From Microvirga lotononidis (GTDB taxonomy: Bacteria; Pseudomonadota; Alphaproteobacteria; Rhizobiales; Beijerinckiaceae), in NCBI RefSeq assembly GCF_034627025.1, contig NZ_CP141048.1:2368001-2432000 (forward strand): a DNA stretch of 64,000 bases, in the 5' to 3' direction. The notes below the pieces were generated by a model that was given only the letters and a program-made list of their open reading frames with translations, was not told where the DNA came from and did no database searches. Made by a program: the position numbers and the translations under genes. Shown in pieces: positions 1 through 8,558 of this stretch; position 1 is the stretch's first letter; each line of letters starts with the position of its first letter.

Positions 1-135
1 AGCACTCTGGTCGACGCGGACATGAACGAGGTTTCGACCCGCCTCCAGGCTCTGCAGACGCAGCAGCAGCTCGGCGTGCAGTCGCTCTCGATCGCCAACC
101 AGAACAGCCAGATGATCCTGCGCCTCTTCCAGTAA
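1..135 (+). CDS. Flagellin, C-terminal fragment (cut by window edge)
   Basis: The first 45 codons of the window read as the C-terminal D0 helix of a flagellin, ending [14 protein letters not shown]. Over 135 bases it differs from the end of the complete flagellin downstream at only five bases, giving Ala to Val and Lys to Arg changes. It is therefore the upstream member of a tandem flagellin pair; the start lies outside the window. Flagellins are exported through the flagellar type III apparatus and polymerise into the filament, with this C-terminal helix packing in the inner core. A strong terminator follows 24 bases after the stop, so it is a separate transcription unit from the next flagellin. 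Confidence 0.93.
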   Translation, partial: STLVDADMNEVSTRLQALQTQQQLGVQSLSIANQNSQMILRLFQ

Positions 136-159
136 GAGCCTCAAAGATCACCAAATGAA

Positions 160-190
160 GGCCCTGCCTCGCGAGAGGCAGGGCCTTTTT
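160..190 (+). terminator. Rho-independent terminator of the upstream flagellin
   Basis: A perfect 11-bp stem (160-170 with 175-185, GC-rich) is closed by a GCGA tetraloop and followed by TTTTT at 186-190. It sits 24 bases after the flagellin stop codon. Confidence 0.93.
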
Positions 191-355
191 CGTTTCGCGC
201 GTGGAGGGCCCAAATCATGTGTGAGATGGCCGAGTGCAAGTATTCAGTTGCTGTTTACTGTCGCGATTGTGCGGTTGTGCTTACGGGAAGCGTTGCGTAA
301 AAAGTTAACGAAAAGTAAATATGCTCCTAGGCCTCATTAAGTTTAATTTTTATCC

Positions 356-561
356 TTGACGCGGAGAAAGGGCGTCGCTATTCAAAGGGCATGGACGCGA
401 CGACAGATCGAGACATCGATCGGACGCGCTAAGACAGCACTGTGGAGAGCCTCTACTTCGGCTCGGCATGACGCCGCTCCACTTTATCGGTTCAAGCCCG
501 GATGCATGTGAACAGCGGATCGAACTTCCTCGAGGCATGATGCCACTCCGCTGGGTCGGTT
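356..561 (+). promoter_or_regulatory. Flagellin upstream region with weak promoter and direct repeat
   Basis: This is the non-coding gap before the second flagellin (191-609). TTGACG at 356-361 and TATTCA at 379-384, 17 bases apart, resemble a weak sigma-70 promoter. I found no convincing sigma-54 -24/-12 pair. A 28-bp imperfect direct repeat (22 of 28 identical, starting GGCATGA and ending TCGGTT) lies at 465-492 and 534-561, start to start 69 bases. It could be a pair of binding sites for a flagellar regulator or a leader structure; that is inference. The gene's own ribosome site is AAGGA at about 597-602. Confidence 0.35.
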
Positions 562-609
562 AGATTCCGACATTCCCTGAACTCGCTTCATCATTCAAGG
601 AACATACAC

Positions 610-1524
610 ATGGCTTCCATCCTCACCAATGCCTCCGCCCTGACCGCCCTGCGCAACCTCGCCAACACGCAGAACGCGCTGAACAAGACCCAGGGCCAGA
701 TCTCCACCGGCCTCAAGGTGGCGTCGGCCTCCGACAACACCACCAACTGGTCGGTGTCGACCCAGATCAAGACCGACAACAGCGTCATCAACACCATCAA
801 GGACACGCTGAAGCAGAACAGCGATCTGCTGAACACCGCTTCGTCGGCGATGGACAACCTGATCGCCACCATCGACAAGATCAAGGTCGAGCTCGCCAAG
901 GCCAAGGACGTCAAGGACGACAACTTCGACGCCATCAACACCTCGCTGGCCAAGCTCGGTGCCGAGCTCGACGGCGTTCTGGAGAACGCGGCCCTCAACG
1001 GCGTGAACCTCCTCGACAACTCCGTCTCCGACATGGATGCGGGGGCTGCCGGCAATCAGATCAAGTTGGCGGCTGGCTGGTCCGGCGGCACGACCGGCAG
1101 CGGCTTCAAGACCATCAACGTCAATCTGACGGACCTCGGCGGTGTCGCGGCCGGCGCAGGCACGGGCGTGCTGAACAAGGCAGGCGCGAGCACGCTGGCT
1201 GTCAACGCCATCAATATCACCGGCACGGGTGCGACGGCTCAGACGCTCGTCGACACGGTGGCCGGTGAAGTGGAAACGGCCCTTGAGTCGGTCCGTAACT
1301 TCGCCACCGAGCTCGGCGCCGCCAAGAACCAGATCGACGCGCAGTCGAAGTTCCTGAGCGCCCTCGGCGAAGCAATGACGAACAGCGTCAGCACCCTGGT
1401 CGACGCGGACATGAACGAGGCTTCGACCCGCCTCCAGGCTCTGCAGACGCAGCAGCAGCTCGGCGTGCAGTCGCTCTCGATCGCCAACCAGAACAGCCAG
1501 ATGATCCTGAAGCTCTTCCAGTAA
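610..1524 (+). CDS. Flagellin
   Basis: This 304-residue flagellin begins with the typical N-terminal helix MASILTNASALTALRNL and the conserved ISTGLKVASASDN loop, and ends with the C-terminal helix [20 protein letters not shown]. The middle (about residues 140-225) is short, Gly/Thr/Ala-rich and without a large D2/D3 domain, as is usual for alphaproteobacterial flagellins. There are no cysteines. It is the filament subunit, secreted unfolded by the flagellar export apparatus. It follows a near-identical flagellin end, and AAGGAA precedes the ATG. Its own terminator follows the stop. The specific paralog name cannot be assigned from sequence alone. Confidence 0.96.
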   Translation: MASILTNASALTALRNLANTQNALNKTQGQISTGLKVASASDNTTNWSVSTQIKTDNSVINTIKDTLKQNSDLLNTASSAMDNLIATIDKIKVELAKAKDVKDDNFDAINTSLAKLGAELDGVLENAALNGVNLLDNSVSDMDAGAAGNQIKLAAGWSGGTTGSGFKTINVNLTDLGGVAAGAGTGVLNKAGASTLAVNAINITGTGATAQTLVDTVAGEVETALESVRNFATELGAAKNQIDAQSKFLSALGEAMTNSVSTLVDADMNEASTRLQALQTQQQLGVQSLSIANQNSQMILKLFQ

Positions 1525-1549
1525 GAGCCTCCTGATCGGTGAGAACGAG

Positions 1550-1582
1550 GCCCCGTCTTGCAAAAGGCGGGGCTTTCTTTTT
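1550..1582 (+). terminator. Rho-independent terminator after flagellin
   Basis: A 10-bp stem with one G-T pair (1550-1559 with 1564-1573) and a four-base loop is followed by a T-rich tail. It begins 25 bases past the flagellin stop and sits before the next gene. Confidence 0.88.
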
Positions 1583-1607
1583 CGGTCTGCTCGCGGAACG
1601 CTGAGCC

Positions 1608-2165
1608 ATGTTGAACGCCCTTCCTCGTATAGCCGCCCTCGTTGTCGCCTGCTCGCTGGGCGCGGCAGCGCACGACTTGTCCGCCACCGCCGCAACAGGC
1701 GCGCTCCGGGCCTGGAACTATGCCCTCCAGACCGACCAGAGCGGCGCCCCGAGCCGCGCGCTCGCACAGATCAGGGGGGAGGGGGGAAGCTCGCTCTGGT
1801 TCTCCTGCACGAAGGTGACGGGAGAAGACGAGCCGTCGCAGGTGGCCGTCGCGGCCACCGTGATGCAGAAGGCCTATCTCGGGCCCAGCGACAACCGGGG
1901 GCGGAGCACGGTCTACTGGCTGGATGAACGTCCGCCGGAAGTGTCCCATTGGGTTTACCGCGACCGCTACGGGCAATTGCGCGGCGAGGACCAGGTCATG
2001 GGCTTCGTCGCAAGCCTCGCGACAGCGCAGACGCTTATTGTGGAACTTGCGAATTTCCGCCTCGAACCGCAGAGCGTGAAGTTCTACCTCGATCCCGGCG
2101 AGACCCAGGCGGTGGCAGAGCGGTTCTCGAAGGATTGCCGGACCATCGCAACGGCGAAGGATTGA
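1608..2165 (+). CDS. Exported protein of unknown function
   Basis: A 185-residue protein with an N-terminal hydrophobic stretch (about residues 6-22, RIAALVVACSLGAAAH) that looks like a Sec signal peptide. The mature part carries a single Cys near FSCTK, a central charged segment, and a C-terminal FYLDPGETQAVAERFSKDC stretch. The fold may resemble small periplasmic proteins such as the TagO/VasI group, but I do not recognise the family with certainty. It lies after the flagellin terminator and 36 bases before the DUF1217 gene, so it may belong to a motility locus. The ribosome site before the ATG is weak. Confidence 0.7.
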   Translation: MLNALPRIAALVVACSLGAAAHDLSATAATGALRAWNYALQTDQSGAPSRALAQIRGEGGSSLWFSCTKVTGEDEPSQVAVAATVMQKAYLGPSDNRGRSTVYWLDERPPEVSHWVYRDRYGQLRGEDQVMGFVASLATAQTLIVELANFRLEPQSVKFYLDPGETQAVAERFSKDCRTIATAKD

Positions 2166-2201
2166 CGAGCGGCGCGGCCATACGAGCCGAAGGAGTGAAC
2201 C

Positions 2202-2990
2202 ATGATCAGCACGATGACCCGCTACCAGATGTTGCAGACCAACACGGCGCTGACAAAGACGCTCACCCAGAACGACGCCATCGTCAAGCGCGATACCGAT
2301 TACTACCTGGCGAACATCTCCAAGGTGAAGACCGTCGACGAGTTCATGAAGGATTACCGTCTCTTCAGCTACGCCATGAAGGCCTATGGCCTTGGGGACA
2401 TGATCTACGCCAAGGCCTTCATGAAGAAGGTGCTCACAGAGGGTGTTGCCGATACCAAGAGCATGGCGAACAAGCTCGTCGACCCGCGCTACAAGGAGTT
2501 CGCCAAGGCGTTCGACTTCGCCGGCAAGGGCGACAAGGCGACCTCTCAGGCCAGCGCGACCACGGAAGCCGTGAGCAAGTACTATCAGCAGACGCTTGAG
2601 AACAAGGAGGGCGAGCAGAACGAAGGCGTGAGGCTTGCTCTCTACTTCAAGCGCAAGGCGTCCAGCGTCACCTCGACGATGGGATTGCTGGCGGACAAGG
2701 GCCTTCTGACGGTCATGCAGACGACGTTCAACATTCCCAAGGAAGCATCCAAGGCCAGCATCGATCTGCAGGTCCGCAACCTGGAAAAGCACATCAACGT
2801 CAAAGATTTCCAGGATCCCAAGAAGGTCGACAAGCTGATCCAGCGGTTCTCCGCCATGTGGGACATGAACAATTCCACTCTCGAGGAGGTCGCACCGGTG
2901 CTGACCCTGTTCTCGGATCCGACGGAATCAGCAGGCATCAGCGTCGACCTGATGATGAGCATCACGAAGCTCAGGCGCGGGGGCTTCTGA
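2202..2990 (+). CDS. DUF1217 family flagellar-associated protein
   Basis: The 262-residue product starts MISTMTRYQMLQTNTALTKT and continues with the alternating helices and the KAYGLGDMIYAKAF motif typical of DUF1217 proteins. In alphaproteobacteria these are encoded within flagellar clusters. The biochemical role is not established; a structural or export-related part in the flagellum is inferred from genomic context. A good ribosome site (GAAGGAGTGAACC-ATG) fixes the start. The protein is rich in Lys and helix-forming residues with no signal peptide or membrane segment. Confidence 0.85.
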   Translation: MISTMTRYQMLQTNTALTKTLTQNDAIVKRDTDYYLANISKVKTVDEFMKDYRLFSYAMKAYGLGDMIYAKAFMKKVLTEGVADTKSMANKLVDPRYKEFAKAFDFAGKGDKATSQASATTEAVSKYYQQTLENKEGEQNEGVRLALYFKRKASSVTSTMGLLADKGLLTVMQTTFNIPKEASKASIDLQVRNLEKHINVKDFQDPKKVDKLIQRFSAMWDMNNSTLEEVAPVLTLFSDPTESAGISVDLMMSITKLRRGGF

Positions 2991-3076
2991 TCCAGAGCTG
3001 CTTCTTATTGCGGGGAACCATCTCTTATTTTGATGAGCCGCACTGTTCAGGAATAACCGGATTAACGTGGCCGGAA

Positions 3077-3155
3077 GATGCTCTAGCCTTTCTGGCTTGA
3101 CGCATCTTTCCACGCAAAACCGGTTCCCACTTTTGCGTTCGATGCTCTAGCCTTT
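3077..3155. repeat. Palindromic intergenic repeat, family 2 copy
   Basis: The core inverted repeat CGCAAAA (3113-3119) / TTTTGCG (3131-3137) encloses CCGGTTCCCA. The 15-mer GATGCTCTAGCCTTT occurs on both sides (3077-3091 and 3141-3155). Similar CTAGAGCATCG-bounded elements occur at 5631, 29282 and, more divergently, 57895. The right edge overlaps the 3' end of the reverse-strand lipoprotein gene and supplies its TAG stop. Confidence 0.75.
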
Positions 3156-3521
3156 CGCCGAGACCACGTTCACGACGATCCTTTCATCGACCGGAACCGC
3201 ATCGGTGGGCGCGTTCACGATGAAGACGCCGCTGCAGATGGTCGTCACCTTGCGGACAGGCGCATGGTGCTTGTCGGCGCCGATCAGGTAATTCACCGTA
3301 TAATAGGGCTCCCCGCCGATATAGGCGCTCTGTCTGCTCTCGAAGATGTAGCCGACCTGGGTCGGACTGATCCGGTAGACCGTCTTTGGCGGCCCCCAGG
3401 CCGCAATGCGCGCCGATATGGGTTTGCCAATATAGTCCGAGCATGAAAGGGCGAGGGGTTCTTGGACGGCCGGCACGCAGCCGCCCGCGCCGACGGCAAC
3501 CGCAAGTGTTGCGAAGAGCAT
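3147..3521 (-). CDS. Small putative lipoprotein
   Basis: The 124-residue product begins MLFATLAVAVGAGGC, a short hydrophobic signal with a lipobox-like AGG-C, so it is likely anchored in a membrane after lipidation. The body contains an SmpA/Bam-like or beta-strand-rich pattern (KPISARIAAWGPPKTVYRI, GYIFESRQS) and a second Cys in TTICSGVF. An upstream in-frame extension exists, but GGGGGA sits 11 bases before this ATG and the signal peptide fits only here. The last codons and the TAG stop lie in a repeat element. Function is unknown. Confidence 0.72.
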   Translation of the reverse strand: MLFATLAVAVGAGGCVPAVQEPLALSCSDYIGKPISARIAAWGPPKTVYRISPTQVGYIFESRQSAYIGGEPYYTVNYLIGADKHHAPVRKVTTICSGVFIVNAPTDAVPVDERIVVNVVSAKG

Positions 3522-3719
3522 TCTCAAGACAATCCCCCAGGCCGAACTAAACGCGTGTCGAGCATGCACTATATCGGCGATCCGAAGCGGAAGAAGTGTT
3601 TCCTGCCAGCGTAGTAAATCATCGACCGCGGCTGCCGGGGCCGCATCGGGTAACGTCAGTTTCGGGCAAGGTTTCTGCTTCATATTGAAGGAGTACCTCC
3701 GAGTGATGAGGAGATATCC

Positions 3720-3857
3720 GTGGCAGTCGTACTGGTGCCGGTCGTCGCAGCATCCCTGGTCGGGCTGATTGGAATGCCCGTCATTCGCCTCATGATGTCG
3801 TCCGCAAGAACAAGGCATTGGGCCAGAAGTCGGAGCCTGGTGCAGGGCCGGTCCTGA
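3720..3857 (+). CDS. Possible 45-residue single-pass membrane microprotein
   Basis: A GTG start at 3720 is preceded by GAGGAG with seven-base spacing. The frame encodes a hydrophobic N-terminus (VAVVLVPVVAASLVGLIG) followed by an Arg-rich tail and a TGA stop. A membrane helix with a cytoplasmic basic tail is plausible. There is no homology evidence and no other gene in this roughly 670-base gap between the lipoprotein and the protease gene, so it may be chance. Confidence 0.3.
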   Translation: MAVVLVPVVAASLVGLIGMPVIRLMMSSARTRHWARSRSLVQGRS

Positions 3858-4189
3858 AAGAATTCAAGCCGCCGCCCGCGGATGCGTCGAATGAAGGCGC
3901 GATGCTCGTCTGCGACGTTGCAGACGAGTTTCTCCGCATTTGCCGCACGGGTCGCTTCATCGGTTTGAGATGCAAACCCTGCGCTGACATAGACATGATT
4001 GTATTGGCATTGCCTCACGACTGATCTTTTCCTCTTCATTCGAAGAGGTCGAGAGCAGCGATCGCTTGTTCTGTTGCTGGAAGTCAACAGTGCCGGGCCG
4101 TTCGTGATCTTGCGGCAAGTTCGCGCTTGCGCCGGGCATCCGCTGCTGACAGCTTTATTGAAAATAATAAAACTGAACAGGTGCGGGGC

Positions 4190-4864
4190 ATGTGCGGGAT
4201 TACTTTCAGAGATTCAAGACGGCGTAGTAAACGCCTTCGTGGCTTCTTCGCTTCGGCAGGTCTCGCGGCCCTTGTCCTGTCCGGCACGGCCGGAGCCGGA
4301 TCGGCGTTCGACTTTCCTCACTTCGCCACGCGGGCGTCCGGCGACACGCTCTTCGCCGTCGGGGCCGCCGGGCCGACGCCGGCCTGGATCGTATTCTGCG
4401 CGCAGCTGCCGCGGGAATGCGCGTACAATCCCTCGGAGCCCGACACCATCGTTCTCGATCAGGCGACCTGGAAGCTGATCGTCGACGTGAACGAGCAGGT
4501 GAACAGGGAAATCGTGCCGGTCACGGACCAGGATCACTGGGGCGTCGCGGATCGCTGGGATTATCCGGATGACGGCATGGGCGATTGCGAAGACATCCAG
4601 CTGTTGAAGCGCCGTCGTCTCACGCAGGCCGGCCTGCCGCAGCGGGCCTTGCGCATGACCGTGGTGATCGACGAACTCGGCGCGGGGCATGCGGTTCTCA
4701 TGGCCCGGACGGATCGTGGCGACTACATCCTCGACAACAAGCGCAACGCCGTTCTGCCCTGGCAGCAGACAGGCTATCGCTATGTGAAGCGGGAAGGGTC
4801 GGACAGCGCCGACTGGGTTTGGCTCGGAAACCAGGCGGCGCCGGTCGTGACCGCGACGAAATAA
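4190..4864 (+). CDS. Transglutaminase-like cysteine protease (BTLCP/LapG-type)
   Basis: This 224-residue exported protein has a hydrophobic signal around residues 20-38. The predicted triad of the bacterial transglutaminase-like cysteine proteinase family is visible: Cys133 in GDCEDIQLLK, His167 in AGHAVL and Asp182 in ILDNK. The best-known family member, LapG, is a periplasmic protease that releases surface adhesins under c-di-GMP control, but many alphaproteobacterial members are uncharacterised. No adhesin or LapD-like receptor lies nearby, so the substrate is unknown. I chose the ATG at 4190 because it places the signal peptide at the N-terminus; an in-frame ATG 63 bases upstream would add a charged leader. 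Confidence 0.85.
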   Translation: MCGITFRDSRRRSKRLRGFFASAGLAALVLSGTAGAGSAFDFPHFATRASGDTLFAVGAAGPTPAWIVFCAQLPRECAYNPSEPDTIVLDQATWKLIVDVNEQVNREIVPVTDQDHWGVADRWDYPDDGMGDCEDIQLLKRRRLTQAGLPQRALRMTVVIDELGAGHAVLMARTDRGDYILDNKRNAVLPWQQTGYRYVKREGSDSADWVWLGNQAAPVVTATK

Positions 4865-4944
4865 GCGACGGCTCTTCGTGAAACGCCGCTATCCGTTCCT
4901 GCAGTGATGCGGGGCAAGGCGCGTGACGGCGCGCCCTATGCTCT

Positions 4945-5553
4945 TCAGCTCGACGCCCGCGCAGGCGATTGCGTGATCATGGTCTCGGTGGTCAGGACCA
5001 CCCAGCCGGCATCGGAGCGCTCGATGGAGATGACCTGTCCGATGCCCGGCAGCGTCATTCCGGGCGTGACCCACCAGATGCCGTCGGGGCCCTCGATCAG
5101 GGCGGATTCGCCCGTGGCCCGGTGGAGAACGTAGCGTTGAAACTGCGGGCCTCGGTTGGCGCTCTGGGTCGTGGCGACCTTGTGGCCTGCGCTCAGTTCG
5201 AGATCCTTCTTCGCCAGTGAGCCCGTCGTCGCGGGGTTCAGGTCCACGGTGCGCGTGACGGCCTTGCCGATGGTCGTGTCGGCCACGGCGCTGGTGAGAT
5301 AGGTGTAGCTTTCGCTGAAATGCAGGGCGTAGACCGGCAGGCCGATGGCCGACAGCGTGAGGGCCAAGCCGAGGCACATCACGATGCGGTCGCCGACAGC
5401 CTCGCGCGCGCGGATCGAGTCCTCGATGCGCTGGACCTTGCGCTCCCGGCGTTCGGCCGTGGAGACATGTTCCCTGGCGCTTCCAGCCCTGGCCACCTGC
5501 TCCAAAACCTTGTCGAACCGAATGCCCATGGAAACCGCCACGTTGAGAACCAC
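4945..5553 (-). CDS. Single-pass membrane protein of unknown function
   Basis: A 202-residue protein with an amphipathic, charged N-terminal region (about 1-55, possible coiled coil), one membrane helix (about residues 56-78, [21 protein letters not shown]), and an extracytoplasmic domain ending in a compact beta-rich segment ([16 protein letters not shown]). The last part resembles small SH3-like or pilot-type periplasmic domains, but I do not recognise a named family. It is convergent with the protease gene and divergent from the chemotaxis receptor gene. Confidence 0.68.
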   Translation of the reverse strand: MVLNVAVSMGIRFDKVLEQVARAGSAREHVSTAERRERKVQRIEDSIRAREAVGDRIVMCLGLALTLSAIGLPVYALHFSESYTYLTSAVADTTIGKAVTRTVDLNPATTGSLAKKDLELSAGHKVATTQSANRGPQFQRYVLHRATGESALIEGPDGIWWVTPGMTLPGIGQVISIERSDAGWVVLTTETMITQSPARASS

Positions 5554-5630
5554 GTGCCACCATGCGTATGGGCTTATGCTTAAGAATTCGTCACTTCACC
5601 CCGTCAAACTTGGCTGTATACCTCCAAAGG

Positions 5631-5690
5631 GCTAGAGCGTTTTTCGGCGAAGTGAATCCGGTTCGCCAAAAATGCGGCTCCGCAAAGAAG
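5631..5690. repeat. Palindromic intergenic repeat, family 2 variant
   Basis: CTAGAGCG followed by TTTTTCGGCGAA (5640-5651 region), a GTGAATCCGG loop and TTCGCCAAAAA forms an imperfect inverted repeat. It shares the CTAGAGC start and the CCGGTT centre with the copy at 3077. It lies in the gap between the divergent membrane protein and chemoreceptor genes. Confidence 0.6.
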
Positions 5691-5807
5691 AGAGATGATT
5701 CCACGCCCGTGGAAACAGCTCGAGAGCAAGCCTCGCGCAAGCCACCGGGCGATACGATGATCGTCGTCGGAAGATGTTGCGGCGGCTTCGACCGCCCGAG
5801 GTTTATC

Positions 5808-7478
5808 ATGAAAATTAGGACGAAGATTTTCGCGCTTGTGGCGGCCCTGAGCCTTGTTGCGGTCGTGACCGCCGCCGTCGGTATCAATACGTTGCAAAGC
5901 TATCACCAGGCCGTCGACGATGTTCGGCTTGCGGCCACGCGCGCCCTTTACGGCGAGCGCCTCAACCGACTCGTGACCCAGGTGGTGATGGAATCCAGGG
6001 GCATCTATGCGTCGAAGGACAACGCGGAGGCGCGCAAGTTCGGCGACGGGCTTCTCGCCACCTTGAAGGACATCGACGGGCTGCTGAAGGAATGGCAGCC
6101 GATCGTTCCAGCCGACGGCAAGGCGCTGTTCGATGCGGTCGTCAGGGATGCGGCGGAGTTCGGCAAGTTCCGCTCCGAGACTGTCCGCCTGGGCAACGAG
6201 GTCTCGCCCGCCGCCGCCAATGCGCAGGGCAACAACGACGCGAACCGCGCCAACCGCAAGGCCTTCCAGGTCAGCATCGATGCGTTGACCAAGCGCGGCA
6301 GCGAGGAGATCGAGGCTGTCAACCGGCATGCGGCCGAACTCTACGACCAGCGCCTGATGCTCCTCGTCGGGATCGCGCTCGCCGGCACCGTCCTTGCGCT
6401 GCTGATCGGCTGGCTCGTCGGCCACCGCCAGATCGCCCGGCCCCTGAAGGGCGTGACGGAGGCCATCCGCAGGCTCGCGTCGGGCGACTACGACCTCCCG
6501 AAGGCCAAGGCGGGCAAGGACGAGATCGGCGATATCTGGCAGGCGACGCAGGTCTTCGCCGGTGCCATGCAGGAGGCCGAGAACCTGCGTCATGCGCAGG
6601 CCCAGACCGAGAAGCAGGCGGCGGAGCGGCGTCGGATCGACATGATGGCGCTCGCCCAAAGCTTCGAGGGCAGCGTCGGCGGCCTGGTGCAGCATCTGAC
6701 CGTCGCCGCGCAGCAGATGGAGGCGACGGCCCGCTCCATGGCGTCGACCGCGCAGCAGACGAACCAGCAATCGAACTCGGTGGCGGCGGCGGCCGAAGAA
6801 ACCTCGAGCAACGTGCAGGCCGTCGCGGCGGCGGCGGAGCAGCTCGCCGCCTCGTCCAACGAGATCGGCTCGCAGGTGTCGCAGACCTCGGTCGCGGCGG
6901 CCCGCGCCGTGCAGAACGCGCGCAGGACCAACGCGCTGGTCGAGACCCTGGCGGACGGCGCGCAGAAGATCGGCGAGGTCGTCGCCTTGATCAACACGAT
7001 CGCGAGCCAGACCAACCTTCTGGCGCTCAACGCCACCATCGAGGCGGCGCGGGCAGGCGAAGCCGGCAAGGGATTTGCCGTCGTGGCCGCCGAGGTGAAG
7101 GAACTCGCCAACCAGACCTCACGGGCGACCGAGGATATCGGCGCGCATATCCACCAGATCCAGCAATCGACCAAGGATGCGGTCGAGGCCATCCAGGACA
7201 TCGGCCTCACCATCGAGGAAGTGCATCAGATCGCCACCAGCGTCGCGGCCGCCGTCGAGGAGCAGCAGGCGGCCACGCAGGAGATCGCGCGCAATGTCAG
7301 CGAGGCGGCGAGGGGCACGCAGGACGTGAGCGAGAGCATCGTCCAGGTCCAGGGCGCCGCGACCCATGCGGGATCGGCCGCGTCTCAGGTGCTCGCCGCG
7401 GCGGGCGAGCTGGCGGCCAACTCGAACGCGCTGAGCCGGGAGGTGGATGGCTTCCTCCAGGGAGTGCGGGCGGCCTAG
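5808..7478 (+). CDS. Methyl-accepting chemotaxis protein
   Basis: A 556-residue transmembrane chemoreceptor. TM1 is at about residues 7-28, a helical periplasmic sensor region at about 30-182, TM2 at about 183-205, HAMP at about 206-258, and the cytoplasmic signalling domain from about 290. The highly conserved hairpin tip is visible ([20 protein letters not shown], about 403-422). It would sense a periplasmic signal and control CheA/CheW activity. No CheW-binding pentapeptide is evident at the C-terminus. The start is chosen at the ATG directly before the TM1 helix, with GAGG six bases upstream, rather than an upstream frame extension. The sensor domain resembles the four-helix-bundle type; the ligand is unknown. 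Confidence 0.94.
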   Translation: MKIRTKIFALVAALSLVAVVTAAVGINTLQSYHQAVDDVRLAATRALYGERLNRLVTQVVMESRGIYASKDNAEARKFGDGLLATLKDIDGLLKEWQPIVPADGKALFDAVVRDAAEFGKFRSETVRLGNEVSPAAANAQGNNDANRANRKAFQVSIDALTKRGSEEIEAVNRHAAELYDQRLMLLVGIALAGTVLALLIGWLVGHRQIARPLKGVTEAIRRLASGDYDLPKAKAGKDEIGDIWQATQVFAGAMQEAENLRHAQAQTEKQAAERRRIDMMALAQSFEGSVGGLVQHLTVAAQQMEATARSMASTAQQTNQQSNSVAAAAEETSSNVQAVAAAAEQLAASSNEIGSQVSQTSVAAARAVQNARRTNALVETLADGAQKIGEVVALINTIASQTNLLALNATIEAARAGEAGKGFAVVAAEVKELANQTSRATEDIGAHIHQIQQSTKDAVEAIQDIGLTIEEVHQIATSVAAAVEEQQAATQEIARNVSEAARGTQDVSESIVQVQGAATHAGSAASQVLAAAGELAANSNALSREVDGFLQGVRAA

Positions 7479-7488
7479 ACCGCCGCGC

Positions 7489-7932
7489 TCAGGCGGTCCT
7501 GGGCACGGGCGTTCCTGCGTCGCCCGTGCTGTTCTGCGTCCGGGCCCGGGCGGCCTTGGCCGTCTCGACTGCGGCCCGGACATGGGACAGCAGGGTTGCC
7601 TGCGAATAAGGTTTGGCCAGGAAGACGGCTCCCGGCGGCAGATCGTTCTCCCGCGGCCATTGCCGGCCCGACGCGATGAGAAGCCCGATCCAGGGCCTGA
7701 TCCGATGGACCTGCCAGGCGAGCTCGAAACCGTCCATGCCGGGCGGCATCTCGACATCCGACAGGAGGACGTCGACGCAGATCTCGGCCTTCAGGACCGT
7801 CAGAGCCTCCTCGGCGTCGGCTGCCTCGATCACGCGGAAATGCGCCTCCATGAGAATCTCGGCCGCCACCAGCCGCACGAGCGGCTCGTCTTCCACCAGG
7901 AGAATGACGCCTATGGGTTTCGGATCGGACAA
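7489..7932 (-). CDS. Receiver-only response regulator
   Basis: The 147-residue product is one CheY-like receiver domain. Acidic pocket residues lie in LLVEDEP, the phosphoacceptor is Asp59 in LLSDVEMP, and the conserved Lys107 is in AKPYS. There is no output domain, so it must act by protein interaction or phosphotransfer. It ends 10 bases from the convergent chemoreceptor stop. It is the first of four short receiver proteins in 2.1 kb; the cognate kinase is not in the window. Confidence 0.93.
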   Translation of the reverse strand: MSDPKPIGVILLVEDEPLVRLVAAEILMEAHFRVIEAADAEEALTVLKAEICVDVLLSDVEMPPGMDGFELAWQVHRIRPWIGLLIASGRQWPRENDLPPGAVFLAKPYSQATLLSHVRAAVETAKAARARTQNSTGDAGTPVPRTA

Positions 7933-8095
7933 GAGGCCAACGTACGGTGAAGGAGCAAGGGACGCGAAACGCGACCCTTAATAGACCGATCCGCCCCCTC
8001 AGGCCAGCCAGTCGACGGAAAACGGCGCGAATTTGTGGGAGAACCCTTGGGACGGATGCACGTTGTCCGCGTATTGTATCGCGTCAGGGGCAAGA

Positions 8096-8491
8096 ATGAA
8101 CGCTGCATCCGTCACGGTCCTCCCACGCCGGACACCTCCCACCATCCTGGTCGCCGAAGCCGATGTCAGGGTCCGCTGCCTCGTCAGCGACGAGCTGCGG
8201 GGCTCGGGCTTCAGGGTCCTGGAAGCCGGGTCCGCCCAGGAAACCCTGACGGTGATCGACGCCGTCCGGGTCGATCTCCTGTTCATCGCCCTCGACCTGC
8301 CGGGGACGCCAAGCGGCCCGGAGACCGCCCGTCTCGCCGGCGCCCGGCAGAAGCCCATGAGGATCATCTTCGCCTCCGCGGACGGCGACATCGAGCCGGG
8401 CAGCCTCGGTCCCCTCGTGCGAAAACCCTATCCCCCGTCCGAGGTGGTCGGCCTCGTCATGCGCAGCCTCAACTGGCCCGAGCCTGCCTGA
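8096..8491 (+). CDS. Degenerate receiver domain protein
   Basis: This 131-residue protein aligns with its receiver neighbours but has lost key residues. The acidic pair reads VAEADV instead of VVEDEV. The phosphoacceptor position is Ala65 (VDLLFIALDLPG against VDVVFSDVEMHG in the next gene). Lys110 (VRKPYPP) is kept. It probably cannot be phosphorylated in the usual way and may act as a constitutive or decoy receiver; that is inference. AGGGG five bases before the ATG at 8096 supports this start over one 63 bases upstream. Confidence 0.85.
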   Translation: MNAASVTVLPRRTPPTILVAEADVRVRCLVSDELRGSGFRVLEAGSAQETLTVIDAVRVDLLFIALDLPGTPSGPETARLAGARQKPMRIIFASADGDIEPGSLGPLVRKPYPPSEVVGLVMRSLNWPEPA

Positions 8492-8558
8492 GGCGCCGGG
8501 ATGCCAGGACGGAAAACAGGAAGGGAACCAGGACGGAAGCTCAGCGGTTAAGGAAGCC

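Noticed and set aside
595..2792. Long open frames antisense to the flagellin and its neighbours
   Set aside because: They mirror high-GC codon bias of the forward genes, with Arg/Gly/Leu-rich nonsense protein and no ribosome sites.
4004..4100. Possible tRNA or small RNA in the gap before the protease gene
   Set aside because: No cloverleaf, conserved T-loop or terminator could be found.
6092..7609. 505-codon frame overlapping the chemoreceptor gene in another frame
   Set aside because: Composition is dominated by Arg, Gly and Ala from GC-rich third positions; the receptor frame has clear domains.
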